64,000 nt of DNA from Chloroflexi bacterium UBA6077 (GTDB lineage: Bacteria; Chloroflexota; UBA6077), in assembly GCA_002436065.1 (NCBI GenBank), contig DIXP01000105.1:1-64000 (forward strand), given 5' to 3'. The notes beneath the pieces were generated by a model that was not told the origin of the DNA, did no database searches, and saw nothing but the letters and a program-made list of their open reading frames with translations. Shown here one piece after another: positions 16,285-24,886 of the stretch. Every line of letters starts with the position of its first letter. Position 1 is the first letter of the stretch. The position numbers were made by a program, and so were the translations under genes.

Positions 16285-17673
16285 CTACGTCGTACCGTCC
16301 AGCGGTAGCAGCTTGCCCGGGTTGAGCAGGCCTTCTGGGTCGAAGATGCGCTTGATCTCGCGCATGTGGGCCAGTTCGTCCTCGGTAAAGAGAAGCGGCA
16401 TGTAGTCCCGCTTCTCGATGCCCACGCCGTGCTCGCCCGAGAGAGTACCACCCATCGCGACGCACAGCCGCACGATCTCCTTGTCGGCCGAGTGCACCCG
16501 CTCCACCTCTTCCAGGTCTCGAGGATCGTAGACCACCAGTGGGTGGAGGTTGCCATCGCCCGCGTGGGCAGCGGTGCCGACCCGAATACGGTAGTGATCC
16601 GCGATATCCCGCACCTGCCGCAGCGTCTCCGCCAGTTTGGTGCGTGGCACTGTCGTGTCGTGGACGGTGGAACCCATCGCCAGCTTCACCATGGCGCTGT
16701 AGGCAACGCGGCGCCCACGCCAGAGTTCGTCCCTCTCGGCATCATCTTGGGCCACATGAACTGTGCGGACATGGTTCCTCCGGCAGATCTCTACCATCCG
16801 CTGTGACTGACCCTCCAGCTCCTCCTTCATGCCGTCCAGCTCGATCAGGAGGACAGCCTCGGCGTCCAGCGGGTATCCGGTATGGGTGCTGGACTCCACC
16901 TCGGCGATCAGCGGCCTGTCCATGATCTCCAGAGTAGCGGGGATGATCCCCGCTGCAATCGTGTCGGAGACCGCGTTCCCGCAGTCCTCCAGGGTGTCAA
17001 AGATAGCGAGCATCGTCTTGATCGCCTCGGGCACCCGCATGAGCCGCACAACCATGGAGGTAACGGCCGCTAGAGTGCCCTCAGAGCCGACGATCAGCCC
17101 AGTCAGGTCGTAGCCGGGCGAGTCCTCCGCCGCCCCACCGGTGTGGACCACCTGCCCGTCGGACAGGACAGCCTCCAGGCCATAGACGTGATTGGTGGTG
17201 ATGCCGTACTTAAAGCAGTGAGGGCCGCCAGCGTTCTCACCAACGTTGCCACCAAGCGTGGAGACCTTCTGGCTGGAAGGGTCCGGCGCGAAGAGGTGTC
17301 CATGGGGCGCGATGAAGCCCTGGAACTCCAGGTTGACCAGACCAGCCTCCACCTCCGCCCTCTGGCTCTCCACATCCAAGCTCCGCACCTCAGTCATGCG
17401 AGTGAGGGCCAGCACGATCCCGCCCTTCAATGGCACGGTCCCGCCCGAGAGGTTGGTTCCCGCGCCGCGGGGCACGACGGCGAGCCCTTCCCGCCGGGCC
17501 ACACTCATGATCGCCGCCGCCTCCGAGGCGTCCCGAGGAAATACCACATACTCCGGCATGGAGACGTCGGGGGTGGCGTCGTACTCATACACCAGCAGGT
17601 CCCGTCGACAGGAGAGGACACTATCCCTTCCGACGATGCCGGCCAGCTCACAGATTAACTTGCTCTTATCCAT
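16285..17673 (-). CDS. glcD: FAD-linked oxidase, GlcD type (glycolate/D-lactate dehydrogenase family)
   Basis: 462 residues with the full FAD_binding_4 and FAD-oxidase C-terminal domains. Visible motifs are VVPRGAGTNLSGG (about 66-78), STLGGNVGENAGGPHCFKYG, LTGLIVGSEGTLA and near the end HAGDGNLHP and LSGEHGVGIEKRD. This is the flavoprotein that oxidises 2-hydroxyacids such as glycolate or D-lactate. GlcE and GlcF partners are absent nearby, so a single-subunit dehydrogenase is likely. It starts 30 bp after the second ROK gene on the same strand, so it is probably co-transcribed and ROK-regulated. The 2-oxoacid route links loosely to the dihydrolipoamide dehydrogenase at 20589. Confidence 0.92.
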   Translation of the reverse strand: MDKSKLICELAGIVGRDSVLSCRRDLLVYEYDATPDVSMPEYVVFPRDASEAAAIMSVARREGLAVVPRGAGTNLSGGTVPLKGGIVLALTRMTEVRSLDVESQRAEVEAGLVNLEFQGFIAPHGHLFAPDPSSQKVSTLGGNVGENAGGPHCFKYGITTNHVYGLEAVLSDGQVVHTGGAAEDSPGYDLTGLIVGSEGTLAAVTSMVVRLMRVPEAIKTMLAIFDTLEDCGNAVSDTIAAGIIPATLEIMDRPLIAEVESSTHTGYPLDAEAVLLIELDGMKEELEGQSQRMVEICRRNHVRTVHVAQDDAERDELWRGRRVAYSAMVKLAMGSTVHDTTVPRTKLAETLRQVRDIADHYRIRVGTAAHAGDGNLHPLVVYDPRDLEEVERVHSADKEIVRLCVAMGGTLSGEHGVGIEKRDYMPLLFTEDELAHMREIKRIFDPEGLLNPGKLLPLDGTT

Positions 17674-17703
17674 ACACAGTCTCTATGGAGTAGCTCCGAC
17701 TGT

Positions 17704-19002
17704 TCAGCGGAGTCTAGCGGAGAGGCCGCTCGCGGTCAAACCGCGGATCTCGTGGGACCAATCGCCGGGTTCGGCCGCGTAGAGGAATCGCAGCAGAGCC
17801 AGAGACACTCCACCCACAACCATCAGATCGGACCCGAAGCAGGTCCGCACCAGTCTGGTGGAGACGCCGAGGGACTGGGCTGCCTGAGATAGGGCGCTCT
17901 GTTCTATAGGCTCTATGACAAGGTCGCCCAGATCAAAGATCGGTCCTTCAAGGATGACCATCTCTGGACTGAATATTCGGACCAGGTGGCCAATCGCGCT
18001 GCCCAGATACTGGGCGGCCTCCGCGATGACTGCCCGGGCATCCCTGTCGCCCTGCCTTGCGGCATCGAACACCAGACCCACTCCTGGAGAGTCGCCGGCT
18101 TGCCGAAGCAGGCGCGCCAGGGATGAAGAAGGTTTGCCCTCGGCCAACTGGAGAGACCTATGGAGGATGGCGGCTTCTGAGGCCAGGGTATCCAGACAAC
18201 CGCGCTGGCCACAGGTACAGAGGGGGCCGCCCGGTTCCAACACCAGGTGGCCTATCTGGCCGGCCGCGTCGTTTCTTCCATGGTGGACACGGTGGTCGAT
18301 AACGATGCCCGAGCCGACCGTGGTGCCAACATGCACCACGATGAACTCCTCCACCTTCTGAGCCTGCCCGAAGGTGCTCTCAGCCATGGCCATGGCGTTT
18401 CGGTTGTTCTCCACCGCCACCGGCAGTTGGAGGGCCGATCCCAGCCGGTCGGCGACGGCCACATCCTGCCAGCCGTGGTGATACATCTTCCTGAGCACGC
18501 CGGCCTTCGGGTCCACCAACCCGGCGCAGCCAACCCCCACCCCCAGGAGTCTGCGTGGATCGATCCCGCCCTCCTGGATCACTGTGGAGACAGCACCCGC
18601 AACCGACTGCAGCACCACTTGGGAGTCATCCCCCAAATGGAGGGAGAAACCGATCTGCTTCAGGATGTTACCTTTAAGGTCGCCCAACCCCACCCTGGCA
18701 GTGCGGACACCGAGGTGCACACCCACGGCGAAGGCTCCGCCAGGGTTGAGATCGACGATGACCTGGGGGCGGCCAAGTCTGCGGCCGTTCGGATCGTGCC
18801 GGCTGCCCATCTCCAACGCGAGGCCGGTGTCCAGCAGCTCCCCGACTATGTTGGTGATGGATGCGGGCGTCAGCCGGGTGATCTTGCAGATCTCCCGGCG
18901 GGAGAGCGGACCGTAGCGGAGCAGGATGTTGAGCACCGCGACCCGGTTCTGGTGCCTTATGGTAGGCATGTTGCCGCCGAGGAGAGAAAGGGACAAGGGC
19001 AC
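17704..19002 (-). CDS. ROK-family transcriptional regulator (second copy)
   Basis: 432 residues, closely similar throughout to the regulator at 11110 (shared LLRYGPLSRREIC, GVGCAGLVDP, VENNRNAMAMAEST and zinc motif CTCGQRGCLD). The helix-turn-helix is at about 30-60. It is divergent from the second phosphatase-like gene, and its promoter (19059-19087) and box (19024-19038) face that gene's own promoter. It shares the 13-mer TGAATTAAGCGAA with that promoter, so autoregulation and control of the neighbour are likely. The GlcD gene follows in the same direction. As with its paralogue, the conserved block LLGGNMP begins a few residues after the annotated start. Confidence 0.93.
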   Translation of the reverse strand: MPLSLSLLGGNMPTIRHQNRVAVLNILLRYGPLSRREICKITRLTPASITNIVGELLDTGLALEMGSRHDPNGRRLGRPQVIVDLNPGGAFAVGVHLGVRTARVGLGDLKGNILKQIGFSLHLGDDSQVVLQSVAGAVSTVIQEGGIDPRRLLGVGVGCAGLVDPKAGVLRKMYHHGWQDVAVADRLGSALQLPVAVENNRNAMAMAESTFGQAQKVEEFIVVHVGTTVGSGIVIDHRVHHGRNDAAGQIGHLVLEPGGPLCTCGQRGCLDTLASEAAILHRSLQLAEGKPSSSLARLLRQAGDSPGVGLVFDAARQGDRDARAVIAEAAQYLGSAIGHLVRIFSPEMVILEGPIFDLGDLVIEPIEQSALSQAAQSLGVSTRLVRTCFGSDLMVVGGVSLALLRFLYAAEPGDWSHEIRGLTASGLSARLR

Positions 19003-19023
19003 ACCCGGCGAACAGGAGTTCGC

Positions 19024-19087
19024 TTAATTCATTAATTTAACAATCTCTGACCGTGCGGATGGTAACACCCTACCGCCCAGCTGTCAA
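19024..19087 (-). promoter_or_regulatory. Promoter and ROK box of the second ROK gene
   Basis: On the minus strand: TTGACA (19082-19087), a 17-nt spacer, TACCAT (19059-19064), then 27 nt on TGAATTAA (19024-19031) within AAATTAATGAATTAA (19024-19038). The spacing equals that at the ferredoxin promoter. Confidence 0.7.
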
Positions 19088-19179
19088 CGAGGAGGATGAG
19101 CAGTGTACCGGCTGTTCGCGGTCTTACACAGCATCCTTGCCCCGTTGGGCCGGCGTCTCCAGCCGGCGTCTCCGGCCCG

Positions 19180-19237
19180 TTGACAACCCTACCAAGCCAT
19201 GCTAGATTGGGCGCGGTTTATTAAAACATTGAATTAA
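19180..19237 (+). promoter_or_regulatory. Promoter and ROK box of the second phosphatase-like gene
   Basis: TTGACA (19180-19185), a 17-nt spacer and TAGATT (19203-19208). After 21 nt comes TGAATTAA (19230-19237), extended as TGAATTAAGCGAA (19230-19242), identical to 19019-19031 on the other strand. Confidence 0.7.
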
Positions 19238-19277
19238 GCGAAGGGTCCTGCATTTAAGGAGGCTACGAGGAACTGCT

Positions 19278-20396
19278 ATGCGTAAGCCGGCACCGCAGCC
19301 GAAGAAAGCGATAGTCCTGGGGCTCGACGGCGCCCATCCGGAGCTGGTACAGCAATTAGTCAGGGAAGGCAAGCTCCCCAATTTCGAGAGGATGGTGCAG
19401 CAGAGCGTCTTCAAGGCGGTGACTGAGCCCTTCCCCGCGGTTACCGCACCAGTCTGGACAACGGTCGCCACCGGCGCCTGTCCTGGCACCCACGAGGCCC
19501 CCGATCCCTTCCAGCCCAACAACTCGAGCGAGCCCGCGGACAGGGCGGACCCCGCCTTCGACGGCAGGAACAGCAAGGCGGAGCACCTGTGGCAGGCGGC
19601 TGAACGGGCCGGCAAGAGGAGCATCCTGGTCAACTGGGAAACCTCTTGGCCACCCAAGGGCGATGGTATCCAGCTAGAGGGCTACGGCCCCGGCTTGGTG
19701 AACCTCGACGATCTGGCCGCCGAACTGACCGAGGAGGTGGGCCCCTTCTTTGCCAGCCGCGTGCGCGAAGCCATGGAGGGCGGCTCGGTGGACAAAGCGG
19801 CCTTCTATGAACTGCAGAACTACCAGCACCAGTGGCTTGCGAAGGCGATCGGTTATCTGGTCGAGACCCAGCCGTGGGACCTGCTGTTCGTTGGGGCTCA
19901 GTGCCTGGACCCCTCTGGCCACGCCCAACCCGAGAGCGGCTCGTCTGTCGACGATCGGCGTGATAACCTGTCGCACAACTATCAGTCCATAGACCGTGTG
20001 CTGGGCAGTCTGCTCGATCTGATGGATAGCGAGACCATCCTGGCCGTCGTCTGTGCCGCCGGCCTGGGGAGCAACATGCGGAGCGAGCTGCCCAATGGCC
20101 CCGCGAGCGCCCACCAGGCCAGTTCGCTCGTCATCATGATGGGCCCCAACATCAAGAAGGGTGTTCGCCCGCAGCGGCTGCTAGATCTCACAGGGATCGC
20201 TCCCACCCTCGCATATCTCCTGGACTTCCCTGTGCCGGCACAAGCAGACGGGCCGGTGCTCTGGGGGGTCATGGAGGACCCGGACGCAAAGTACAAGGAG
20301 ATGAAGCTGGTCCGCAAGCAGCTAGACCGGTGGAAGAAGCTGTATGCCGGCCTGGCGATCGAATACGACTTGAACCCTCGCCCCGAGATCGACTGA
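19278..20396 (+). CDS. Shortened alkaline-phosphatase-superfamily homologue, probably catalytically dead
   Basis: 372 residues, alignable with the 668-residue protein at 14097 at both ends (ILGLDG/VLGLDG, LPNFERM, HLWQAAERAGK, GPNIKKG, APTLAYL, PAQADGP). Two internal blocks are missing: the family-specific middle and the region before the last metal ligand. Asp17 and Thr56 remain, but PPNW has become APVW, IVSDHSG has become VVCAAGL, and the LEHGS histidine is gone. Hence three of the usual metal ligands are lost while the frame is intact and the promoter strong. It may be a regulatory or binding pseudoenzyme, or early decay. The ATG follows AAGGAGG at moderate distance. Confidence 0.82.
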   Translation: MRKPAPQPKKAIVLGLDGAHPELVQQLVREGKLPNFERMVQQSVFKAVTEPFPAVTAPVWTTVATGACPGTHEAPDPFQPNNSSEPADRADPAFDGRNSKAEHLWQAAERAGKRSILVNWETSWPPKGDGIQLEGYGPGLVNLDDLAAELTEEVGPFFASRVREAMEGGSVDKAAFYELQNYQHQWLAKAIGYLVETQPWDLLFVGAQCLDPSGHAQPESGSSVDDRRDNLSHNYQSIDRVLGSLLDLMDSETILAVVCAAGLGSNMRSELPNGPASAHQASSLVIMMGPNIKKGVRPQRLLDLTGIAPTLAYLLDFPVPAQADGPVLWGVMEDPDAKYKEMKLVRKQLDRWKKLYAGLAIEYDLNPRPEID

Positions 20397-20428
20397 GAGA
20401 CAGTATCGACTTCCCTCCCTCCCTGCCC

Positions 20429-20461
20429 AGACCGCCGCGGTTTCGGAAACCGCGGCGGTCT
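20429..20461 (+). terminator. Strong hairpin after the shortened phosphatase homologue
   Basis: A perfect 15-bp stem (20429-20443 with 20447-20461) and a 3-nt loop, 33 bp after the stop codon. No T-run follows. Confidence 0.65.
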
Positions 20462-20528
20462 CGCGTGCATCCACCGACCCCAGCGTTCCAACGATGTGGT
20501 ACCATTGGCGAAGCAACAACCAGCCTAT

Positions 20529-20556
20529 AGAAGCCGGACTCAGACCGCCGGCTTCT
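20529..20556 (+). promoter_or_regulatory. Leader hairpin upstream of lpdA
   Basis: AGAAGCCGG (20529-20537) pairs with CCGGCTTCT (20548-20556), ending about 20 nt before the ribosome binding site. It could act as an attenuator or mRNA-stability element. Confidence 0.3.
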
Positions 20557-20588
20557 GAGCGGCCTAGGGCCGCGGAACGGGAGGTACA

Positions 20589-21995
20589 ATGAACGGTCAG
20601 TCCTTTGACCTGGCGATCCTCGGCGGGGGCCCAGGGGGCTACCCCGCTGCCATCCGCGCCGCCCAGTACGGGCTCAAGGTGGCCGTCATCGAGAAGTATA
20701 AGGTGGGCGGCACCTGCCTCCACTGGGGCTGCATACCTACCAAGGTGATCCTGGAGACCGCCGAGGTGCTGTACATGGCCAAGCGTGGCCAGGAGTTCGG
20801 CGTCAACAGCCAGGGTGTGAGCCTGGACTACAGCCAGGTGGGGAAGCGCAGGGAGCGAGTTCTCTCCACATCCACGGGCGGCATCGAGTTCCTCTTCAAG
20901 AAGCATGGCATAACACTGATCAAGGGCGAGGGCAAGCTCACCTCCCCCACCACCCTCTCCGTAGCCCTCACCGAGGGCGGTACCGCGGAAGTATCGGCCA
21001 GAGACGTCATCGTATCCACGGGCTCCATGCCCAAGGGGCTGCCCGGAGTGAAGATAGACGGCGAGAGGATCATCAACAGCGACCATGCCTCCACCCTGAC
21101 CGAACTGCCGGGCTCCGTGATCATCGTCGGTGGTGGGGCCATCGGGGTAGAGTTCGCCTCGGCATGGAACGACATGGGGGCCCAGGTCACGCTGGTGGAG
21201 ATGCTGCCGCGATTGCTGCCGCTGGAGGATGCCGAGATCGGTGACGAGCTAGCCAAGCTGTTCTCCAAGCGAGGCATCAAGGTGATGGTCGGTACCGGAT
21301 TGAAGCTGGAGAGCATCCGGAGCTACTCCGACCGGGTGGAGCTAGAGGTGGAGCAGGGTGGGGCCATCCAGCGACTCTCGGCGGAGAAGCTGTTGATCGC
21401 CACGGGCCGGGCCCCAGTTACGGCAGGCATAGGGTTGGAGGAGCTGGGCGTCAAGCTCGAGCGTGGCTTCATCAAGGTGGATGAGTACATGCGGACCGGC
21501 GTGCCCCACCTGTACGCCATCGGCGACGCCGTCGGCGGCCTGATGCTCGCCCACAAGGCCACGGCTGAGGGACTTCTAGCCGCGGCGACCATTGCCGAGA
21601 AGGACCCTCGCCCCCTGGACTACAAACGAATCCCATCCTGCACCTACTGCCGGCCACAGGCAGCCGCCGTCGGTTGGCGGGAGGCCGAGGCCAGAGAAGC
21701 AGGTCGTGGGGTGAAGATCGGCAAGTTCCCCTTCATGGCAAGCGGCATGGCCAGGGTAATAGGAGAGCGCGACGGCTTCGTGAAGGTGATCGCGGACGCT
21801 GAGACGATGGAGATCCTGGGCGTTCACATCCTGGGTCCCAGGGCCACGGAGTTGATCGTGGAGCCGGCCTTGGCGAGGCTGCTGGAGGCCACACCGGAGG
21901 AGATTGCGCTGAACGTGCATCCCCACCCGACGCTGAGCGAGGCACTCATGGAGGCGGCCGAGGCAGTGGAGGGGAGGGCGATCCACTTCGCCTAG
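20589..21995 (+). CDS. lpdA: Dihydrolipoamide dehydrogenase
   Basis: 468 residues, full length. An FAD-binding GGGPGGYPAAIRAAQ lies at the N-terminus, then the redox-active pair in GGTCLHWGCIPTK, an NAD-binding IIVGGGAIGVEFAS at about 178-191, and the interface motif HPHPTLSEALMEA with the catalytic His and Glu. It reoxidises lipoyl groups of 2-oxoacid dehydrogenase or glycine cleavage complexes using NAD. None of those partner subunits is in the window. ATG start with GGGAGG 6 nt upstream. The gene ends at a bidirectional terminator. Confidence 0.96.
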   Translation: MNGQSFDLAILGGGPGGYPAAIRAAQYGLKVAVIEKYKVGGTCLHWGCIPTKVILETAEVLYMAKRGQEFGVNSQGVSLDYSQVGKRRERVLSTSTGGIEFLFKKHGITLIKGEGKLTSPTTLSVALTEGGTAEVSARDVIVSTGSMPKGLPGVKIDGERIINSDHASTLTELPGSVIIVGGGAIGVEFASAWNDMGAQVTLVEMLPRLLPLEDAEIGDELAKLFSKRGIKVMVGTGLKLESIRSYSDRVELEVEQGGAIQRLSAEKLLIATGRAPVTAGIGLEELGVKLERGFIKVDEYMRTGVPHLYAIGDAVGGLMLAHKATAEGLLAAATIAEKDPRPLDYKRIPSCTYCRPQAAAVGWREAEAREAGRGVKIGKFPFMASGMARVIGERDGFVKVIADAETMEILGVHILGPRATELIVEPALARLLEATPEEIALNVHPHPTLSEALMEAAEAVEGRAIHFA

Positions 21996-22016
21996 CGCTG
22001 AAAGAGCATAAACGAA

Positions 22017-22047
22017 GGCGGGAGCGGGTTCGTCACCCGCTCCCGCC
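22017..22047. terminator. Bidirectional terminator between lpdA and the NifU-type gene
   Basis: A perfect 13-bp GC-rich stem (22017-22029 with 22035-22047) with a 5-nt loop, placed between two convergent stop codons. Confidence 0.8.
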
Positions 22048-22058
22048 ACACTCAGCAC

Positions 22059-22316
22059 TTAGAACGGTACGGCCTCTACCCGCACCACTTCCGGGATCTC
22101 CTTCTTGAGCGTCCGCTCGACCCCCAACTGAAGGGTCATCATGGACATGGGGCAGCCGGCGCAAGCGCCCATAAGGCGAACCTTCACCACCCCATCCTCA
22201 ACAGCCACCAGCTCGATATCGCCACCGTCCATCTGCAGGCCGGGTCGAATGGTCTCAAGTACCTTCGCAACCTTTTCTTCCAAGAACCGATACCCCCTTC
22301 GCCGACTGTAGGTCAA
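22059..22316 (-). CDS. NifU C-terminal-domain iron-sulphur scaffold
   Basis: 85 residues forming a single NifU-like domain: VLETIRPGLQMDGGDIELVAVEDGVVKVRLMG, then the cluster-binding GACAGCPMSMMTLQ with Cys-X2-Cys. Proteins of this size hold a transient [4Fe-4S] cluster and deliver it to apo-enzymes, relevant here because IspG, IspH and several radical SAM or ferredoxin proteins need clusters. The start codon is uncertain: the first eight residues are basic and poorly conserved. Confidence 0.9.
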   Translation of the reverse strand: MTYSRRRGYRFLEEKVAKVLETIRPGLQMDGGDIELVAVEDGVVKVRLMGACAGCPMSMMTLQLGVERTLKKEIPEVVRVEAVPF

Positions 22317-22450
22317 TCTTACGTAATGCTAGCAGCCGCTGTAGACAGCGTCAAGCTTCTTCAACCTCCGCGCCTCCAGGTGTGATCCAGTCAGGCAGCA
22401 AGCCGACGGCACCAAGAGCGAGTCTGTTTGTAAATTATACACCATAAATA

Positions 22451-22816
22451 TCAACGTTTCCGGTATATCTGCACACCCACCGTTTCCAGGGCGCTCCCCT
22501 TCACCGGCGCCCACGGCTTCCTGACCCTCACCTGCACGGCATCCACAGGGAATCGCTCCAGGACGGCTGCGGCCAGCCGCTCCGCCACTGTCTCGATCAG
22601 GTTGGCAGGCGGCCCCTCCACGATCTCCCTGGCCGCCTTGAAGACAGAGGCATAGTTCACCGTCTGAGAGAGGTCATCGGAGCGGCCGGCCTCGCCCAGG
22701 TCACGGAACAGCTGCAGGTCCACCACGAAGCGCTGGCCCAGCACCCGCTCCTCCTGGTTGACTCCATGGTAACCGTAGAACAGCATGCCCTCTATGAAGA
22801 TCTTGTCTTCACCCAC
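22451..22816 (-). CDS. folB: Dihydroneopterin aldolase
   Basis: 121 residues, typical FolB length. Key segments are IFIEGMLFYGYHGVNQEER (residues 6-24), with the substrate-contacting Tyr and Glu; the middle LSQTVNYASVFKA; and the end RVRKPWAPVKGSALETVGVQI, with the catalytic Lys. It converts 7,8-dihydroneopterin to 6-hydroxymethyl-7,8-dihydropterin in folate synthesis. GTG start at 22816. FolP and FolK are not adjacent. It lies about 80 bp downstream of dxs on the same strand and may share its transcript. Confidence 0.95.
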   Translation of the reverse strand: MGEDKIFIEGMLFYGYHGVNQEERVLGQRFVVDLQLFRDLGEAGRSDDLSQTVNYASVFKAAREIVEGPPANLIETVAERLAAAVLERFPVDAVQVRVRKPWAPVKGSALETVGVQIYRKR

Positions 22817-22898
22817 GATTTAGCCTCCCAACAAGAAAGGGAGGCGACCAAAAGGCCGCCCCCCACAAGTCCCCTATCTCAATGCCCCCACGCCCTGC

Positions 22899-24797
22899 TT
22901 ACAATGCCACTTGAGCTACGGCCACCGGCAACGGGATAGCCGCGGCGATCCTGTCGGCGATAGCTTGGCCGGTCAGGCCGTACGCTTTCCGCAGCAGGGA
23001 GGGGCTTCCATGCTCCACGAACTGGTCGGGAATCCCAATCACCTCCACAGAGGCACCCGTCACCCCCCTCGCCGCCAGCAATTCCAGCACGGCGGAGCCG
23101 AAGCCGCCGGCGACGACGTTCTCCTCCACGGTCACCAGACGGCTGTGCCGACCGGCGACCTCCAGGATCAGCCCCTCGTCCAGTGGCTTGAGGTAGCGGG
23201 CGTCCACCACGGTGCAGTCGATCCCTCGGCCTGCCAGCAACTCGGCGGCCTCCATGGCCATCCCGACGGCATTGCCTATTGCCAGGATCGCCAACTCCCG
23301 ACCCTCTCGCAGCAGCTCGCCCTTCCCTATCGGGAGGAGACGCGGCTCCGGGTCTATGGGCACGCCGACTCCCGACCCCCTCGGGTAGCGGACCGCGAAG
23401 GCCCCGCGCTCCTCGGCGATGTACTGGGAAGCCGTGTGTACCAGGCTCTGAAGCTCGTTCTCATCCCTGGGCGCCGCCACCACCAGATCTGGGATGGAGC
23501 GTAGGAAGCTGAGGTCGAACAGCCCCTGATGGGTCTTGCCATCCTCCCCCACGATACCGGCGCGGTCGATGGCTAAGAAGACCGGCAACTTCTGCAAGCA
23601 AACGTCGTGCATCAGCTGGTCGTAGGAACGCTGCAGGAAGGTGGAGTAGATGGCCACCACCGCCGGCAACCCCTGGCTGGCCAGGCCGGCGGCGAAGGTG
23701 ACGGCGTGCTGCTCCGAGATCCCCACGTCGAAGACCCGGCTCGGGAATCGCTGCTGGGCAGGCACCAGGCCCGTGCCGTCTGGCATGGCCGCTGTAATCG
23801 CGACCAAGAATGGGTTGGACTCCATTTCCCTCAGCAGCGTCTTGCCGAACACCTCGGTGTAGCTGGGTGCGGTGCGCTTGCCGGAGCCGTTAGGGGCCAC
23901 CCCATGCCACTTGGTGGCATCCTCCTCAGCAGGACCATATCCGTGCCCCTTCTGCGTCTTAACGTGGATCAGGGAGGGCCCCTTGTAGTGCTTCGCCCGC
24001 TGCAGCGCCTCCTCCAGCTCCGCCTGGTCATGCCCATCCACGGCGCCAACAAATGTGAAGCCCAACTCCTCCCACACCAGGTTGGGAACCACTAGTGCCT
24101 TCAATCCGTGGAGCACCAACCGGCCCTTCTGCGTGGCCTCACCACCGCCTGGAAGCCGCTGCAGCATCTTGTCGAGGTCGGCCTTGGCACGATGGTAGCG
24201 AGGATCGACCCGCAGACGGTTCAGCGCCGTGGAGATGGCCCCCACGTTGTGGGCGATGGACATCTCGTTGTCGTTGAGCACCACTATCAGGCGAGTGCCG
24301 AGATGGCCAGCCTGGTTCATCGCCTCCAGCGCCATGCCGCAGGTGAGCGAGCCGTCGCCGATGACGGCCACGACGTGGTTGTTCTCTCCCTTCAGATCCC
24401 TGGCCACGGCCATGCCCAGGGCAGCCGAGATAGAGGTGCCGGCGTGGCCGGCGCCAAAGTGGTCGTGGGGGCTCTCCTCCCGCACCAGGAAGCCCGAAAG
24501 GCCACCACGTTGCCGAAGCGTCCAGAAGGCGCCACGCCTTCCGGTCAGCAGCTTGTGTACGTAGCCCTGGTGTCCCACGTCCCACACGAACTTGTCGCGC
24601 GGGCTCTCGAAAACCCTGTGAAGGGCCATAGTCAGTTCGACAATGCCTAAGTTGGAGGAGAGATGCCCACCCGTGATGGGGACGATCTCTAGGAGAAATT
24701 GCCGGATCTCTTCCGCCAACTGCTTCAGTTCCTGCGGATTGAGAGAGGCGAGCTGTCGAGGGTCGTCTATACTGTCTAGGATGGAGTAATCTGACAC
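22899..24797 (-). CDS. dxs: 1-deoxy-D-xylulose-5-phosphate synthase
   Basis: 632 residues from GTG 24797, which has AAGGGAG about 9 nt upstream and gives the usual start SDYSILDSI; a TTG nine codons earlier is less likely. The thiamine diphosphate fold is complete: GDGSLTCGMALEAMNQAG with the metal-binding NDNEMSI, the pyrimidine-domain segment GISEQHAVTFAAGLA and DRAGIVGEDGKTHQG. It condenses pyruvate with glyceraldehyde 3-phosphate, the entry step of the MEP isoprenoid pathway. It is divergent from ispH and ispG, so three MEP genes cluster here. Confidence 0.97.
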   Translation of the reverse strand: MSDYSILDSIDDPRQLASLNPQELKQLAEEIRQFLLEIVPITGGHLSSNLGIVELTMALHRVFESPRDKFVWDVGHQGYVHKLLTGRRGAFWTLRQRGGLSGFLVREESPHDHFGAGHAGTSISAALGMAVARDLKGENNHVVAVIGDGSLTCGMALEAMNQAGHLGTRLIVVLNDNEMSIAHNVGAISTALNRLRVDPRYHRAKADLDKMLQRLPGGGEATQKGRLVLHGLKALVVPNLVWEELGFTFVGAVDGHDQAELEEALQRAKHYKGPSLIHVKTQKGHGYGPAEEDATKWHGVAPNGSGKRTAPSYTEVFGKTLLREMESNPFLVAITAAMPDGTGLVPAQQRFPSRVFDVGISEQHAVTFAAGLASQGLPAVVAIYSTFLQRSYDQLMHDVCLQKLPVFLAIDRAGIVGEDGKTHQGLFDLSFLRSIPDLVVAAPRDENELQSLVHTASQYIAEERGAFAVRYPRGSGVGVPIDPEPRLLPIGKGELLREGRELAILAIGNAVGMAMEAAELLAGRGIDCTVVDARYLKPLDEGLILEVAGRHSRLVTVEENVVAGGFGSAVLELLAARGVTGASVEVIGIPDQFVEHGSPSLLRKAYGLTGQAIADRIAAAIPLPVAVAQVAL

Positions 24798-24886
24798 AGA
24801 GAGGAACTCCCTTCGCGAGCACAACGTATTGATGCTATCAGAAACGAGCGATAGAATCTACTTGTAACCTGACAAAGGGGAGTGCA

